Positions 17,136 through 26,478 of a DNA stretch of 35,299 nt are shown here, piece by piece; position 1 is the stretch's first letter; each line of letters opens with the position of its first letter. The translations under genes were made by a program, and so were the position numbers. The stretch comes from Candidatus Lambdaproteobacteria bacterium (lineage in GTDB: Bacteria > SAR324 > JACQKK01): the NCBI GenBank assembly GCA_016204605.1, contig JACQKK010000154.1, forward strand, positions 1 through 35,299. The letters are read 5' to 3'. The notes under the pieces were generated by a model. It searched no databases and was not told the origin of the DNA. It saw only the letters and a program-made list of their open reading frames with translations.

Positions 17136-17798
17136 ATGGCCCCCACGCGCGTGTTCGTCTGCGGCACGGACACCGGCATCGGCAAGACGGTGGTGGCGGG
17201 CGTGCTGGCCTGCGCCTGGGGCGCCCGCTACTGGAAGCCGATCCAAGCCGGCGCCCCCGACGCGACGGGCCAGGGGTCGCCGACCGACAGCGAGACCGTG
17301 GCGGGCTGGATCGGCGCGGCCCAGGTGCTGCCGGAGCGCTACCGGCTGGCGCGACCCCTCTCGCCCCACCTGGCCGCGCGGGAGGAGGGCATCGAGATCG
17401 CGCTCTCGGCGTTCGCCCTGCCCCCCGGCTCCGGACCGCTGGTGGTCGAGGGCGCGGGGGGACTCTACACGCCGATCGGCCCGCGGGCGTTCATCCTGGA
17501 CCTGGTGGCCCACCTGGCGCTGCCGGCCGTGCTGGTCTCGCGGGACCGGCTGGGCGCCATCAACCAGACCCTGCTCAGCCTGGCCGCCCTGCGCGCCCGC
17601 GGCCTGCCCGTGGCAGGCGTCGTGCTGACGGGACCGGCACCGAGCGGACCGGCGCCGGCGGGTGCGGTCGACCCTGAGAACCTGCGCGCCATCGAGCGCT
17701 ACGGCGAGGTGGCGGTGATCGGCCGGGTGCCCTGGCTGGCCGAGCTTTCGCCCCGCGCCTTCGGCGAGGTCTACAGGGCATTCAAATGGCCCGAGTGA
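17136..17798 (+). CDS. bioD: ATP-dependent dethiobiotin synthetase
   Basis: A 220-residue P-loop enzyme that closes the ureido ring of dethiobiotin from diaminopelargonate, CO2 and ATP. The P-loop GTDTGIGKT is at 10-18. The substrate-binding KPIQAG and the VEGAGGLYTPI segment with its catalytic region follow, as in E. coli BioD (225 residues). ATG at 17136 has GGAG six bases upstream; an in-frame ATG at 17067 adds an unconserved leader that overlaps the insertion scar after the GxxExxY repeat. bioA starts 49 bases downstream. Confidence 0.95.
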   Translation: MAPTRVFVCGTDTGIGKTVVAGVLACAWGARYWKPIQAGAPDATGQGSPTDSETVAGWIGAAQVLPERYRLARPLSPHLAAREEGIEIALSAFALPPGSGPLVVEGAGGLYTPIGPRAFILDLVAHLALPAVLVSRDRLGAINQTLLSLAALRARGLPVAGVVLTGPAPSGPAPAGAVDPENLRAIERYGEVAVIGRVPWLAELSPRAFGEVYRAFKWPE

Positions 17799-17847
17799 AG
17801 GCTGCGCAACCGCGCCTTGCCCGACACCCCCCAAACGCGTTCCCGCC

Positions 17848-19152
17848 GTGAGTGGAAGAACCCCGCAGGCGCCCGTCATCTGGCGACCCTACACGCAGAT
17901 GCAGCAGGCCCGGCCCCTGCCCACCGTGGTGCAGGCGCTGGACGCCGTGCTCTACCTGGCCGGCGGTGCGGAGGTGATCGACGCCATCTCGAGCTGGTGG
18001 GTGATCACCCACGGCCACAGCCAGCCGGAGATCGCGGCGGCCATCGCGGAGCAGGCGTGCCGGCTGGACCAGGTGATCTTCGCCGAGTTCACCCACGAGC
18101 CGGCGGAGGAGGTGGCGCGCGAGCTGGTGGCGCTGCTGCCCCCCGGCCTGGCGCACGTGTTCTTCTCGGACAACGGCTCGACGGCCGTGGAGATCGCGCT
18201 CAAGATGGCGCTCCAGGCGTGCCGGCAGCGCGGGGAGCCCCGCCGCACGCGCTTCCTCGCCTTCAGCGAGGCGTACCACGGCGATACCGTGGGGGCGATG
18301 AGCGTCGGGGCGGCGGGGGTGTTCACCGAGCCCTACCGCGAACTGCTGTTTCCCGTGTTGCGCGCGGGCCAGGGGCGCTGCTCCGACGACCCCCCCGAGG
18401 CGTGGCTGGGCGACTTCCGCGCCCTGCTGGAGCGCCACCACGCGGAGCTGGCGGCCGTGATCCTCGAGCCGCTGATCCAGGGCGCAGGCGGGATGATCGT
18501 CTGGCCCGAGGCCGCCGTGCGGGAGATCGCCGAGCTGTGCCGCCGGGCCGGCGTGCTGCTGATCTTCGACGAGGTGATGACCGGCTTCGGCCGCACGGGC
18601 GCCCTGTTCGCCCTGGAGAAGCTCGGCGTGACACCCGACCTGCTCTGCCTCTCGAAGGGGCTCACCGGCGGCGCCCTGCCGCTGGCCGCCACCATCGCCA
18701 CCCGCCAGGTGTACGCGGCGTTCCTCAGCGAGGATCGGCGCCGCACGTTCTTCCATGGCCATAGCTTCACCGCCAACCCGATCGCCTGCGCCGCCGCGGC
18801 CGCCAACCTGCGCCTGCTCGCCGAACCCGCGGTGCGGGCGCGCTGGCGGCGCATCGAGGCCATCCATCGCCAGCGCCTGGCGCGGCTGGCCGGGCGCCCC
18901 ATCCTGCGCGACGGGCGCTGCTGCGGCATCGTGGCGGCGGTCGAGCTGGCCTCGCCGCGGGCCGGCTACCTGGACGCGATCGGCCCCGCGCTGCACGACC
19001 ACGCGCTCGCCCGCGGCGTGCTGCTGCGGCCGCTGGGCCATATCCTCTACATCCTCCCGCCCTTCTCGATCACCGACGAGCAGTTGCACCGGGTGTGGGA
19101 CGTCGTCGAGGAGTGCATGGCGCTGGCTGAGCGGCAGGCGGCCAGGCCGTGA
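17848..19152 (+). CDS. bioA: Adenosylmethionine-8-amino-7-oxononanoate aminotransferase
   Basis: A 434-residue class III PLP aminotransferase that makes 7,8-diaminopelargonate from 8-amino-7-oxononanoate using S-adenosylmethionine as amino donor. Signatures are IWRPYTQMQ at the N-terminus, SSWWVITHGH (substrate-binding Trp-Trp), FSDNGSTAVEIALKM, FDEVMTGFGRTG (D241 contacts the PLP ring) and the PLP lysine K270 in LCLSKGLTGG, then FFHGHSFTANP. The IWRPYTQM and SSWW motifs separate BioA from other class III transaminases. The start is GTG at 17848. It ends the biotin operon, and repeat element B2 begins three bases after its stop. Confidence 0.95.
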   Translation: MSGRTPQAPVIWRPYTQMQQARPLPTVVQALDAVLYLAGGAEVIDAISSWWVITHGHSQPEIAAAIAEQACRLDQVIFAEFTHEPAEEVARELVALLPPGLAHVFFSDNGSTAVEIALKMALQACRQRGEPRRTRFLAFSEAYHGDTVGAMSVGAAGVFTEPYRELLFPVLRAGQGRCSDDPPEAWLGDFRALLERHHAELAAVILEPLIQGAGGMIVWPEAAVREIAELCRRAGVLLIFDEVMTGFGRTGALFALEKLGVTPDLLCLSKGLTGGALPLAATIATRQVYAAFLSEDRRRTFFHGHSFTANPIACAAAAANLRLLAEPAVRARWRRIEAIHRQRLARLAGRPILRDGRCCGIVAAVELASPRAGYLDAIGPALHDHALARGVLLRPLGHILYILPPFSITDEQLHRVWDVVEECMALAERQAARP

Positions 19153-19154
19153 CC

Positions 19155-19319
19155 TTATACAAATTCGCAATCAAGTCGGGTCCAACAATCCGCGTCCCTG
19201 AGGAGCGCGAAGCGCATCTCGAAGGGCGCGGGGCCAGCCGTGGCCTTCGAGACGCCCTGCTGGGCAGGGCTCCTCAGGCACACGGGATTAGAACTGTCTT
19301 GATTGCGAATTGATATTAG
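19155..19319 (-). repeat. MITE-like palindromic element, family B, copy 2
   Basis: Terminal inverted repeats contain a perfect 14-base match, AATTCGCAATCAAG at 19162-19175 and its complement CTTGATTGCGAATT near 19298-19311, with TTATA/TATTA-like sequence outside. The core is the reverse complement of copies 1 and 3, starting CGTCCCTGAGGAGCGC and ending CTCCTCAGGCACACGG. Its terminal sequence is a diverged version of the other copies (ATAC-AAT..GC..TC pattern). It lies immediately after bioA in the 322-base gap before the next gene. Confidence 0.75.
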
Positions 19320-19474
19320 GCCCCCGCCGGATGACGAGCCGACGCTTCCCGCTAGATCGGACTTGACCCCGCCGCACGCCTGGCACCATATAGGAGCGTT
19401 TCCCATCGGGCGGACGAGGGCATCCTGCGCGGGCGCGGTTCCCGCCGCACGCGCGGCTCATCCCAGGAGAGGGC

Positions 19475-21940
19475 ATGGCTCAGGGGCTGGCGGGGCTGAA
19501 GGTGATCGAGCTGGGCGGCGGCGTTTCGGCGGCCTACGCCGGCAAGCTGATGGCCGACCTGGGGGCGGAGGTGGTCAAGATCGAGCCGCCCGGCGGCGAG
19601 CCCGGCCGGCTGTGCCCGCCCTTCCGCGCCGGCGCGCCCGACCCCGAGGGCAGCGGCACCTTCCTCTACCTCAACACCAACAAGCGCAGCCTGGTGCTCG
19701 ATCTGGCCCGGCCGGAGGAGCGCGCGGGCCTCGACGAGCTGGCGCGCCGCGCCGACCTGTTGATCCACAACCTGAGCCGGAAGGAGATGGCGGCGCAGGG
19801 GATCGAGTTCGAGCGCCTCAGCGCCCTCAACCCGCGGCTGGTGCTGCTTTCCGTCACGCCGTTCGGGCTGACGGGGCCGTATCGGGACTACGTGGGCAAC
19901 GACCTGGTGCTGGTGCACGGCGGCGGGTGGGGCTGGATCTGCCCCGGGCCAGGCACCGACCCCGCGCGGCCGCCGCTCAAGCCGTTCGGCCACCACGGCG
20001 TGCTGCAGGCGGGCATCCACGGCGCCCTGGCCGCCCTGGCCATGCACTACGGCACGCTGCACGGCGCCCCCGGCGAGCACGTGGACTGCTCGATCCAGGA
20101 AGTGCAGACGGGCTACCTGGGCCGGGCCATCCTCGATTACAGCTATCTGGGCAAGATCGACTCGCGGCTCTCCGCCCGCAAGTTCGCCCCGGCCGGGTTC
20201 TACCAGACGGCCGACAGCCAGATCGTCATCGTCTGCGTCGAGGAGGATCAGTGGCAGCGCGTGGCCGCGCTGATGGGCAACCCGGCGTGGACCAGGCGCC
20301 CGGAGTTCGCCACGCGCGAGTTGCGCGGCGAGAACTTCCGCGCGTTCAATCCCCTCGTCGAAGCCTGGACCCGGCAGTGGAACACCGAGGCGCTCTATCT
20401 CAAGTGCCAGGAGCACAAGATCGGCAGCGGCCCGGTGTTCCGCTACGAGCAGTTGCTCGGCTTCGAACACCTCAAGGCACGCGGCTTCGCCACGCCGCTT
20501 GATCACCCCCGCGCCGGCCGGCTGATCCTGCCCGGGGCGCCCTATGCGCTCACGCAGCCGTGGTGGAAGCTGCGCCGCGCCGCGCCCCTGCTCGGCGAAG
20601 CCCAGGCGGAGCGCGAGCGGCTGCTCGGCGGCGGCACACCCGCCGCGGCCGCCGCGGCCCCGGCGCTCCCGGCGGCGCTGCGACCGGGTGCCGGGCAGCC
20701 GCCGCTGCCGCTCGCAGGGGTGCGGGTGCTGGACTTCACCTGGGTGTGGGCCGGCCCGTACTGCACGATGTATCTCGCCAACCTGGGGGCGGAGGTCATC
20801 AAGGTCGAGTCGGCCAGCCGCCTGGACCATGCGCGGCGGGTGAAGGTCTATCCCCAGGGCATGGAGGGCAGCATCAACCGCAGCGGCTACTTCAACGAGT
20901 GGAACCAGGGCAAGAAGAGCCTGGGCCTGAGCCTCTCCGACCCCAAGGGCATCGAGCTCGTCAAGCGGCTGGTGCCGAGCTGCGACGTGGTGATGAGCAA
21001 TTTCGCCACTGGCGTGATGGAGCGCCTGGGACTCGGCCACGAGGAGCTGCACCGGATCAACCCGCAGCTCGTGGTGGCGGCCATCTCAGGCTACGGGCAG
21101 ACCGGCCCCTGGAAGAACTTCACCGCCTACGGCAGCGCCGTGGTGCCGCTCTCCGGCGTCTCCGCCTCGACCGGCTACCCCGACGACAACGGCCTCGCCC
21201 AGGAGGTCGGCATCGCCTACGGCGACAACAACGCGGGCATCTATGCGGCCTATGCGATCGTCGCCGCGCTGGTGGCCCGCAAGCGCCAAGGCGGCGGCCA
21301 GTACATCGACATCTCGATGTGGGAGTCCATGATCGCCACCGGCTTCGACGGCTGGATGAACTACGCGCTGGGGAACCCGCCCTATCCGACCATGGGCAAC
21401 CGCGACCCCGCGGTGGCTCCCCACAACCTCTACCGCTGCGTCGGTGAGGACACGTGGCTGGCGCTGGCCTGCGAGACGGAGGAGCAGTGGCAGGCGCTGT
21501 GTAGCGTGATGGGCCGCGCGTTGGGCGGGATGATGGGCCAGCCCGGGCTGGCCGGCGACCCCCGCTTCCGCGACAGGGCGGCGCGCAAGGCCAACGAAGA
21601 CGCGCTCGATGCCCTCATCGGCGCGTGGTGCGCGGGGCAGGAGCGCTGGGCGCTGACCCATACGCTCCAGGCGGCCGGCGTGCCGGCGTTCCCTTCGCTG
21701 AGCGCGAAGGACCTTGTCGAGAACGAGCACCTTAAGGCGCGCAACTACTTCACACGGCTGAGCCACGCCGAGGTGGGGGTGCGCACCCACGTGGGCATCC
21801 CCTGGCGTCTGACGCGGCGCCGCAACGGCGTGCGCACGCCGGCGCCCCTGTTCGGCGCCGACACCGACGAGGTGGCCCGACTGGCCGGGCTGGACGAAGC
21901 GGAGATCGCCGCCCTGCGCGCCAGGAAGGTGCTGCAGTAG
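19475..21940 (+). CDS. Tandem CaiB/BaiF (family III) CoA-transferase
   Basis: An 821-residue protein with two complete family III CoA-transferase domains in one chain. Domain 1 (about 1-400) starts LAGLKVIELGGGVSAAYAGK and carries LGAEVVKIE and EHVDCSIQE, with the aspartate in the usual catalytic position. Domain 2 (about 410-821) starts LAGVRVLDFTWVWAGPYC and carries LGAEVIKVE, FATGVMERLGLG and QYIDISMWESM, again with the aspartate. Normal family members are single-domain proteins of about 400 residues that dimerise as interlocked rings; here the pair is fused. ATG at 19475 follows AGGAGA closely. Its acyl substrate cannot be read from sequence. A convergent crotonase gene lies 40 bases downstream, suggesting a shared acyl-CoA pathway. 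Confidence 0.92.
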   Translation: MAQGLAGLKVIELGGGVSAAYAGKLMADLGAEVVKIEPPGGEPGRLCPPFRAGAPDPEGSGTFLYLNTNKRSLVLDLARPEERAGLDELARRADLLIHNLSRKEMAAQGIEFERLSALNPRLVLLSVTPFGLTGPYRDYVGNDLVLVHGGGWGWICPGPGTDPARPPLKPFGHHGVLQAGIHGALAALAMHYGTLHGAPGEHVDCSIQEVQTGYLGRAILDYSYLGKIDSRLSARKFAPAGFYQTADSQIVIVCVEEDQWQRVAALMGNPAWTRRPEFATRELRGENFRAFNPLVEAWTRQWNTEALYLKCQEHKIGSGPVFRYEQLLGFEHLKARGFATPLDHPRAGRLILPGAPYALTQPWWKLRRAAPLLGEAQAERERLLGGGTPAAAAAAPALPAALRPGAGQPPLPLAGVRVLDFTWVWAGPYCTMYLANLGAEVIKVESASRLDHARRVKVYPQGMEGSINRSGYFNEWNQGKKSLGLSLSDPKGIELVKRLVPSCDVVMSNFATGVMERLGLGHEELHRINPQLVVAAISGYGQTGPWKNFTAYGSAVVPLSGVSASTGYPDDNGLAQEVGIAYGDNNAGIYAAYAIVAALVARKRQGGGQYIDISMWESMIATGFDGWMNYALGNPPYPTMGNRDPAVAPHNLYRCVGEDTWLALACETEEQWQALCSVMGRALGGMMGQPGLAGDPRFRDRAARKANEDALDALIGAWCAGQERWALTHTLQAAGVPAFPSLSAKDLVENEHLKARNYFTRLSHAEVGVRTHVGIPWRLTRRRNGVRTPAPLFGADTDEVARLAGLDEAEIAALRARKVLQ

Positions 21941-21980
21941 GCACTGGGCGCAGGAACCGCCGGCAACCATCACGGACCCG

Positions 21981-22820
21981 CTACCACCAGGGGTAGAAAT
22001 CGGGCATGTCGCCGGAAGGGCGCAGCGGGAAGCGCGCGGGTCGCTTCTCCAGGAACGCCTGGATGCCTTCCCGGGCGTCGGCGCTCTGGCCCATGAAGGC
22101 GCCGCCCTTCCGTTCCATCTCGATGGCCGCCGGCAGCTCGCCGATGGCCAGGCTCCGCCAGAGCAACTGCCGCGAGAGCGCCACGGCGACGGCCGAGGTG
22201 TTCTCCGCGATCTCCCGGCCGATCTGCCGCGCCGCCGGCAGCAGCTCGGCGTCGGGGTGGACGCTGCGCACCAGCCGCCCCCGCAGCGCCTCCTCGGCGC
22301 CGAACACGCGGCCGGTCTGGATCCACTCCTGGGCCTGCGCGATGCCGACGATGCGGGGCAGGAACCAACTGCTGCCGGCCTCCAGCAGGATGCCGCGCCG
22401 GGTGAACACGAACCCGATCCGGGCCGATTCCGAAGCCAGCCGGATATCCATGGGCAGGGTCATGGTGATGCCGATCCCCACGGCCGGCCCGTTGATGGCG
22501 GCGATCAGGGGCTTCTTGCAGTTCAGCAGACGGGTCGGAATGGGCGTCTCCCCCTGGCGCTGGCGCAGCTCCTCGGGAGTCTGCTTGGAACGATCGAAGG
22601 TCTCGCCGCCGCGCCCCGAGAGATCGGCTCCGGCGCAGAAGCCCCGGCCGCTGCCCGTGACGATGACGGCCCGGATCGCGTCGTCCGCGTCGGCCCGGTC
22701 CAGCGCATCGTACAGCTCGGCCCGCATGCGGGGGGTGAACGCGTTCAGCCGCTCGGGCCGGTTGAACGTGAGCGTGAGCACCCCCGCGTCAACCTCGAAC
22801 AGGATCTGCTGATAATCCAA
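21981..22820 (-). CDS. Enoyl-CoA hydratase/isomerase (crotonase) family protein
   Basis: A 279-residue crotonase-fold enzyme acting on acyl-CoA thioesters. Evidence includes TLTFNRPERLNAFT, VTGSGRGFCAGADLSGRG (oxyanion-hole and CoA-binding region), KPLIAAINGPAVGIG and RRGILLEAGSSWFLPRIVG. In classical hydratases a catalytic glutamate occurs in a QPEI-like motif; here the aligned segment reads GFVFT, while the second glutamate position (AQAQEW) and the E of LEAGSS are present. So the reaction may be isomerisation or another crotonase chemistry rather than simple hydration. The start is TTG at 22820, supported by GGAGGA six bases upstream; there is no nearby ATG. Confidence 0.88.
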   Translation of the reverse strand: MDYQQILFEVDAGVLTLTFNRPERLNAFTPRMRAELYDALDRADADDAIRAVIVTGSGRGFCAGADLSGRGGETFDRSKQTPEELRQRQGETPIPTRLLNCKKPLIAAINGPAVGIGITMTLPMDIRLASESARIGFVFTRRGILLEAGSSWFLPRIVGIAQAQEWIQTGRVFGAEEALRGRLVRSVHPDAELLPAARQIGREIAENTSAVAVALSRQLLWRSLAIGELPAAIEMERKGGAFMGQSADAREGIQAFLEKRPARFPLRPSGDMPDFYPWW

Positions 22821-23187
22821 GGGGCTTCCTCCAAGTCTTGAGGGTGGCGTCGGACGGCCTGGTGTGGGACGGCTGCTTCCTGTTACCAGCCCCGCCCGGT
22901 CGTCGCCAGATGAAAAGGTGTGCTCGAGGGCGGCGCCGGCGCACCACCGCCGGGCGCTGCGCCCTGCAGCAGTGCCCCGGAGCAGTGCCGACGCGCCCGC
23001 AGCCACCGGGCCGGCCGTCGCCGCCAGTGTGGCAATCGCCGTGGCTCCCGTGGTATGGATGCACCGGGGATCGTATGGGCCTGCCCGGGCCGTGCGCGCT
23101 GGACACCATCCGGTTCATGATCCGACTCCGATCAGCACGTCGCCGCGCGATGCGATCGCGCGGGCGCCACTATTCTCAGGGGGAACG
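22821..23187. other. Divergent intergenic region
   Basis: This 367-base stretch lies between the divergent crotonase gene and the substrate-binding protein gene and must hold both promoters. No repeat, operator or RNA motif was recognised. An open frame extends the binding-protein reading frame upstream to 22864, but its sequence is Ala/Pro/Arg-rich and would bury the signal peptide, so it is not accepted. Confidence 0.5.
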
Positions 23188-24783
23188 ATGAAGACTTCGA
23201 GATTCGCATGGGTATTCCTGTGCACGGTGTTGGCGCTTCCGTTCGCGGCCGGCCAGACGCAGGCCCAGAAATACGGCGGGATCCTGCGGCAGCTTTCCTC
23301 CTCCAGCCCGCCCAGCCTTTCCATCAACGAGGAGGCGACCGTCTACACCGTGCTGCCCGTCATGGCCATGTACAGCAACCTGGTGCTGTTCGATCCGCTG
23401 GTCGCCAAGGAGAGCATGGAGTCCCTGATCCCCGAGCTGGCCACCTCCTGGTTCTGGAGCAACGGGAACCGCGATCTGACCTTCAAGCTGCGCAGCGGAG
23501 TGACCTGGCACGACGGCAAGCCCTTCACCTCGAAGGACATCAAGTACACCTACGATGCGTTGCGCGGCGCCGTCCGGGTCGGCATGAAGCTCAACCCGCG
23601 CAAGACCTGGTACCAGAATGTGCGGGACATCACGACCAACGGGGATCACGAGGTGACCTTCAAGCTCAAGCAGCCGCAGCCGGCGCTGCTGGTGCTGCTG
23701 GCCTCGGGCTATTCGCCGGTGTACGCCGCCCACGTGCCCATCCAGGAGCTCCGCACCACGGCCATAGGCACGGGACCGTTCAAGCTCAAGGGCTACGAGC
23801 GGGACAAGTCCGTCGAGGTCGTCAAGAATCACGACTACTTCGTGCGCAACCGGCCCTACCTGGACGGCATCAAGTTCATCATCATCCGCGCCCGCGCCAG
23901 CATGATCGCGGCGCTGATCGCCAACCAGGGCGATATGTCGAACCCGTACTACATCACCAGGCCGCTGCGCGGGCAGGTGGTGGAGAAGGTGCCGACCATG
24001 GTGTTCCAGCTCAACAGCGACAACGTCTCGACCGATCTCATCGTGAATGCGAAGAAGCCGCCCTTCAACAACCCGCAGTTGCGCAAGGTGCTGGCGTTGG
24101 CCCTGGACCGGCAGGCGCTGGTCGACAGCCTGTATCAGGGCCGCGGCGCGGCGGGTGGCGGCGCGATGCTGGCGCAGCCCTATGGCGTCTGGGGCCTGCC
24201 CGAGGGCATGGCCCGGCAGGTGCCGGGGATGGGCGATGGCGCCGCGAATAAGGAAGAGGCGCGCAGGATCATGCGCGGGCTCGGCTACGGACCCGAAAAA
24301 AAACTCGACGTGATCGTCTCGACCCGGAACCTGGTCACCTACACCGACGCGGCGGCGTGGATGGTCAGTCAGCTCAAGGACGTGTATATGGACGCCACGC
24401 TCGAGATCATCGAGTCGGGCAACTGGCACCCCAAGGTCGCGCGCCGCGATTACCAGGTGGGCATGAACCGCACCGGCAAGGGCGCGGACGATCCGGACAT
24501 CAACTTCTTCGAGAACTACACCTGCGGGTCCCAGCGCAACTACAGCGACTACTGCAACCCCGAGCTGGAGAAGAAGTTCGCCGAGCAGTCGGCCGAGACC
24601 GACCACCAGAAGCGCCTTGATCTGGTGCACCAGATCGACCTGCAACTGCAGATCGATGGCGCCCGGCCCACGCTGGTGCACACGGTCAATGAGACCGCGC
24701 TCTGGCCCTATGTGAAGAACTTCGTGGTGCACCAGGTGCTGTACAACAACTACCGCTTCCAGGAAGTGTGGCTGGACAAGTGA
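23188..24783 (+). CDS. ABC transporter substrate-binding protein, family 5
   Basis: A 531-residue periplasmic binding protein of the oligopeptide/nickel type (SBP_bac_5). A signal peptide (MKTSRFAWVFLCTVLAL to about residue 27, AGQTQAQ) is followed by KYGGILRQL. The family pattern YSNLVLFDPL, PELATSW, LTFKLRSGVTWHDGKPFTSKD and VTYTYDALR-like sequence follow, then TGPFKLKGYERDKSVEV and LRKVLALALDRQAL. No lipobox cysteine is present. ATG at 23188 has CAGGGGGA just upstream. No permease or ATPase gene is nearby, so it is an orphan receptor that must use a transporter encoded elsewhere. The neighbours (CoA-transferase, crotonase, lyase) hint at an organic-acid or peptide-like ligand, which is inference. 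Confidence 0.92.
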   Translation: MKTSRFAWVFLCTVLALPFAAGQTQAQKYGGILRQLSSSSPPSLSINEEATVYTVLPVMAMYSNLVLFDPLVAKESMESLIPELATSWFWSNGNRDLTFKLRSGVTWHDGKPFTSKDIKYTYDALRGAVRVGMKLNPRKTWYQNVRDITTNGDHEVTFKLKQPQPALLVLLASGYSPVYAAHVPIQELRTTAIGTGPFKLKGYERDKSVEVVKNHDYFVRNRPYLDGIKFIIIRARASMIAALIANQGDMSNPYYITRPLRGQVVEKVPTMVFQLNSDNVSTDLIVNAKKPPFNNPQLRKVLALALDRQALVDSLYQGRGAAGGGAMLAQPYGVWGLPEGMARQVPGMGDGAANKEEARRIMRGLGYGPEKKLDVIVSTRNLVTYTDAAAWMVSQLKDVYMDATLEIIESGNWHPKVARRDYQVGMNRTGKGADDPDINFFENYTCGSQRNYSDYCNPELEKKFAEQSAETDHQKRLDLVHQIDLQLQIDGARPTLVHTVNETALWPYVKNFVVHQVLYNNYRFQEVWLDK

Positions 24784-24955
24784 TACCAATGTGCGTTCGA
24801 AGGTGAACAAATAGCCGTGTGCCTGAGGAGCCCTGCGAAGCAGGGCGTCTCGAAGGCCACAGCCAGTGCCGCGCCCTTCGCGACGCGCTCCGCTCTGCTC
24901 CGCGCTCCTCAGGGACGCGGATCATCAATCTCATCTTGAACGCCAGATGGTATGA
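24781..24955 (+). repeat. MITE-like palindromic element, family B, copy 3
   Basis: The left arm TGATACCAATGTGCGTTC and the reverse complement of the right arm (TCATACCATCTGGCGTTC) form imperfect inverted repeats of about 25 bases. The core GTGCCTGAGGAGCCCTGC to CTCAGGGACGCGG is the same as copy 1 in sequence and orientation. The first three bases are the TGA stop codon of the binding-protein gene. Confidence 0.78.
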
Positions 24956-25025
24956 CGCACCCCTGGAAGGGAGCCATCACGCTGCGCACACCGTCCCGGT
25001 TCCGGGACCAGGAACCGGGGGCACC

Positions 25026-26414
25026 ATGAGCGAGGGCACCGCAAGCGGGGGCGACAAGCCGAAGTATACCTCCCAGAGTGTCCCCGACCCCGGGGTGCGC
25101 GCGCTGTTCGCGCAGGACGCCCGCTGGCAGGCTTGGCTCGACGTGGAAGCCGCCTTGGCGCAGGCCGAGGCCGAGCTGGCCATGATCCCACAGGCCGCCG
25201 CGGCGGAGATCGCCGCCAAGGCCCGGCTGGAGCTGCTCGATCGGAGCCGCATCGAGGCGGGGCTGAAGCGCACCGGACACCCGCTCGTGCCCCTGGTCTG
25301 GGAGCTCGCCCGCATCTGCGGAGGCGGCGCCGGCGGCTACGTCCACTGGGGCGCCACCACCCAGAACATCGTGCAGACCGGCGACCTGCTGCTGCTGCGG
25401 AAGACCCACGCCATCTTCCTGCGGCAACTGGCGGCCATCCTCGCCGCGATGGGCGCGCTGGCCACGCGCACCCACGACGCGGCGCTGCCGGGTCGCACCC
25501 ACGGGCAGCACGCGGTGCCGCTCACGTTCGGCTTCAAGGTCGCGGTGTGGATCGACGAGCTGTGCCGCCACGTCGAGCGGCTGCGGGCCGCCGAGCGCCG
25601 CGTGTTCGTGGCCATGCTCGGCGGAGCGGCCGGCACGTTCGCCTCCTTCGGCGCCCAGGGCCCGGCGGTACAGGCGCGCATGGGGGCGCTGCTCGGCATG
25701 CAGCCCATGGCGGTGCCGGCGCGCACGGTGCTCGATCATCTGGCCGAGTACGTGTGCCTGCTGGGGCTGCTCTCCTCCACCGCCAGCAAGATCGGCCACG
25801 AGGTCTACACGCTGATGAAGCAGGAGTTCGGCGAGGTCGAGGAGCCCGTGCCCGAGGGCGCCGTCGGCAGCAGCACCATGCCGCAGAAGCGGAACCCGCG
25901 CTTCTCGCAGGACATCATGGCCGCGGCCGCGCGGATCAAGGCCGTGGTGCCGCTGGCCCTCGAGGCCATGCAGGTGGAGCACGAGGCCGACCGGGGGCGG
26001 GCGCTCATGATGCGCGAGGCCGTCCGGCTGGCCTGCGAGGCCATGGGCGATATCCTGGCGCGCCTCGACCTGATGATCGACGGGCTCACGGTCGATACCG
26101 CCCGCATGCGGCGCAACCTGGAGCTCAGCGGCGGGCTGATCCTGGCCGAAGCGCTGATGCTGGCCCTGGGCGCCCACATCGGCCGGCAGGAAGCCCACGA
26201 CGTGATCTACGAGGCCGCCCAGGCCGCTGCGACGACGGGTGCGCCGTTCCGGCAGTTGCTCACGGCCGATGCGCGGGTGACGCGCCACCTCGATGCCGAG
26301 CAGATCGGGCGGCTGCTCGACCCGGCGGCGTACACGGGCCTGTGCTCCCCGCTCGCCCTCGCCCAGGCCCAACGGGCGCGGGAGACCGCGGCGGCCCTGC
26401 GCGCCCAGCCCTGA
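25026..26414 (+). CDS. Fumarase/aspartase-superfamily lyase
   Basis: A 462-residue all-helical lyase of the superfamily containing adenylosuccinate lyase, 3-carboxy-cis,cis-muconate cycloisomerase and argininosuccinate lyase. The three conserved regions are HWGATTQN (107-114), GRTHGQHAVP (156-165) and the signature GSSTMPQKRNP (281-291) with the catalytic serine in the mobile loop. Overall length and the GATTQNIVQTGD stretch are closest to the muconate cycloisomerase/adenylosuccinate lyase branch. It is unlikely to be the housekeeping PurB because it sits among catabolic genes, but the substrate cannot be assigned. ATG at 25026 is chosen because upstream in-frame sequence is derived from repeat B3. 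Confidence 0.87.
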   Translation: MSEGTASGGDKPKYTSQSVPDPGVRALFAQDARWQAWLDVEAALAQAEAELAMIPQAAAAEIAAKARLELLDRSRIEAGLKRTGHPLVPLVWELARICGGGAGGYVHWGATTQNIVQTGDLLLLRKTHAIFLRQLAAILAAMGALATRTHDAALPGRTHGQHAVPLTFGFKVAVWIDELCRHVERLRAAERRVFVAMLGGAAGTFASFGAQGPAVQARMGALLGMQPMAVPARTVLDHLAEYVCLLGLLSSTASKIGHEVYTLMKQEFGEVEEPVPEGAVGSSTMPQKRNPRFSQDIMAAAARIKAVVPLALEAMQVEHEADRGRALMMREAVRLACEAMGDILARLDLMIDGLTVDTARMRRNLELSGGLILAEALMLALGAHIGRQEAHDVIYEAAQAAATTGAPFRQLLTADARVTRHLDAEQIGRLLDPAAYTGLCSPLALAQAQRARETAAALRAQP

Positions 26415-26478
26415 GGGCGCGCCCAGCCCTGACGCCCGCGCCACGGCCAGCGCCGCTCCCGATCCACAGGGTGGAGTG

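Noticed and set aside
24819-25025. N-terminal extension of the lyase to 24819
   Set aside because: The extension is translated from repeat element B3 and unrelated to the lyase family; the ATG at 25026 gives normal length.
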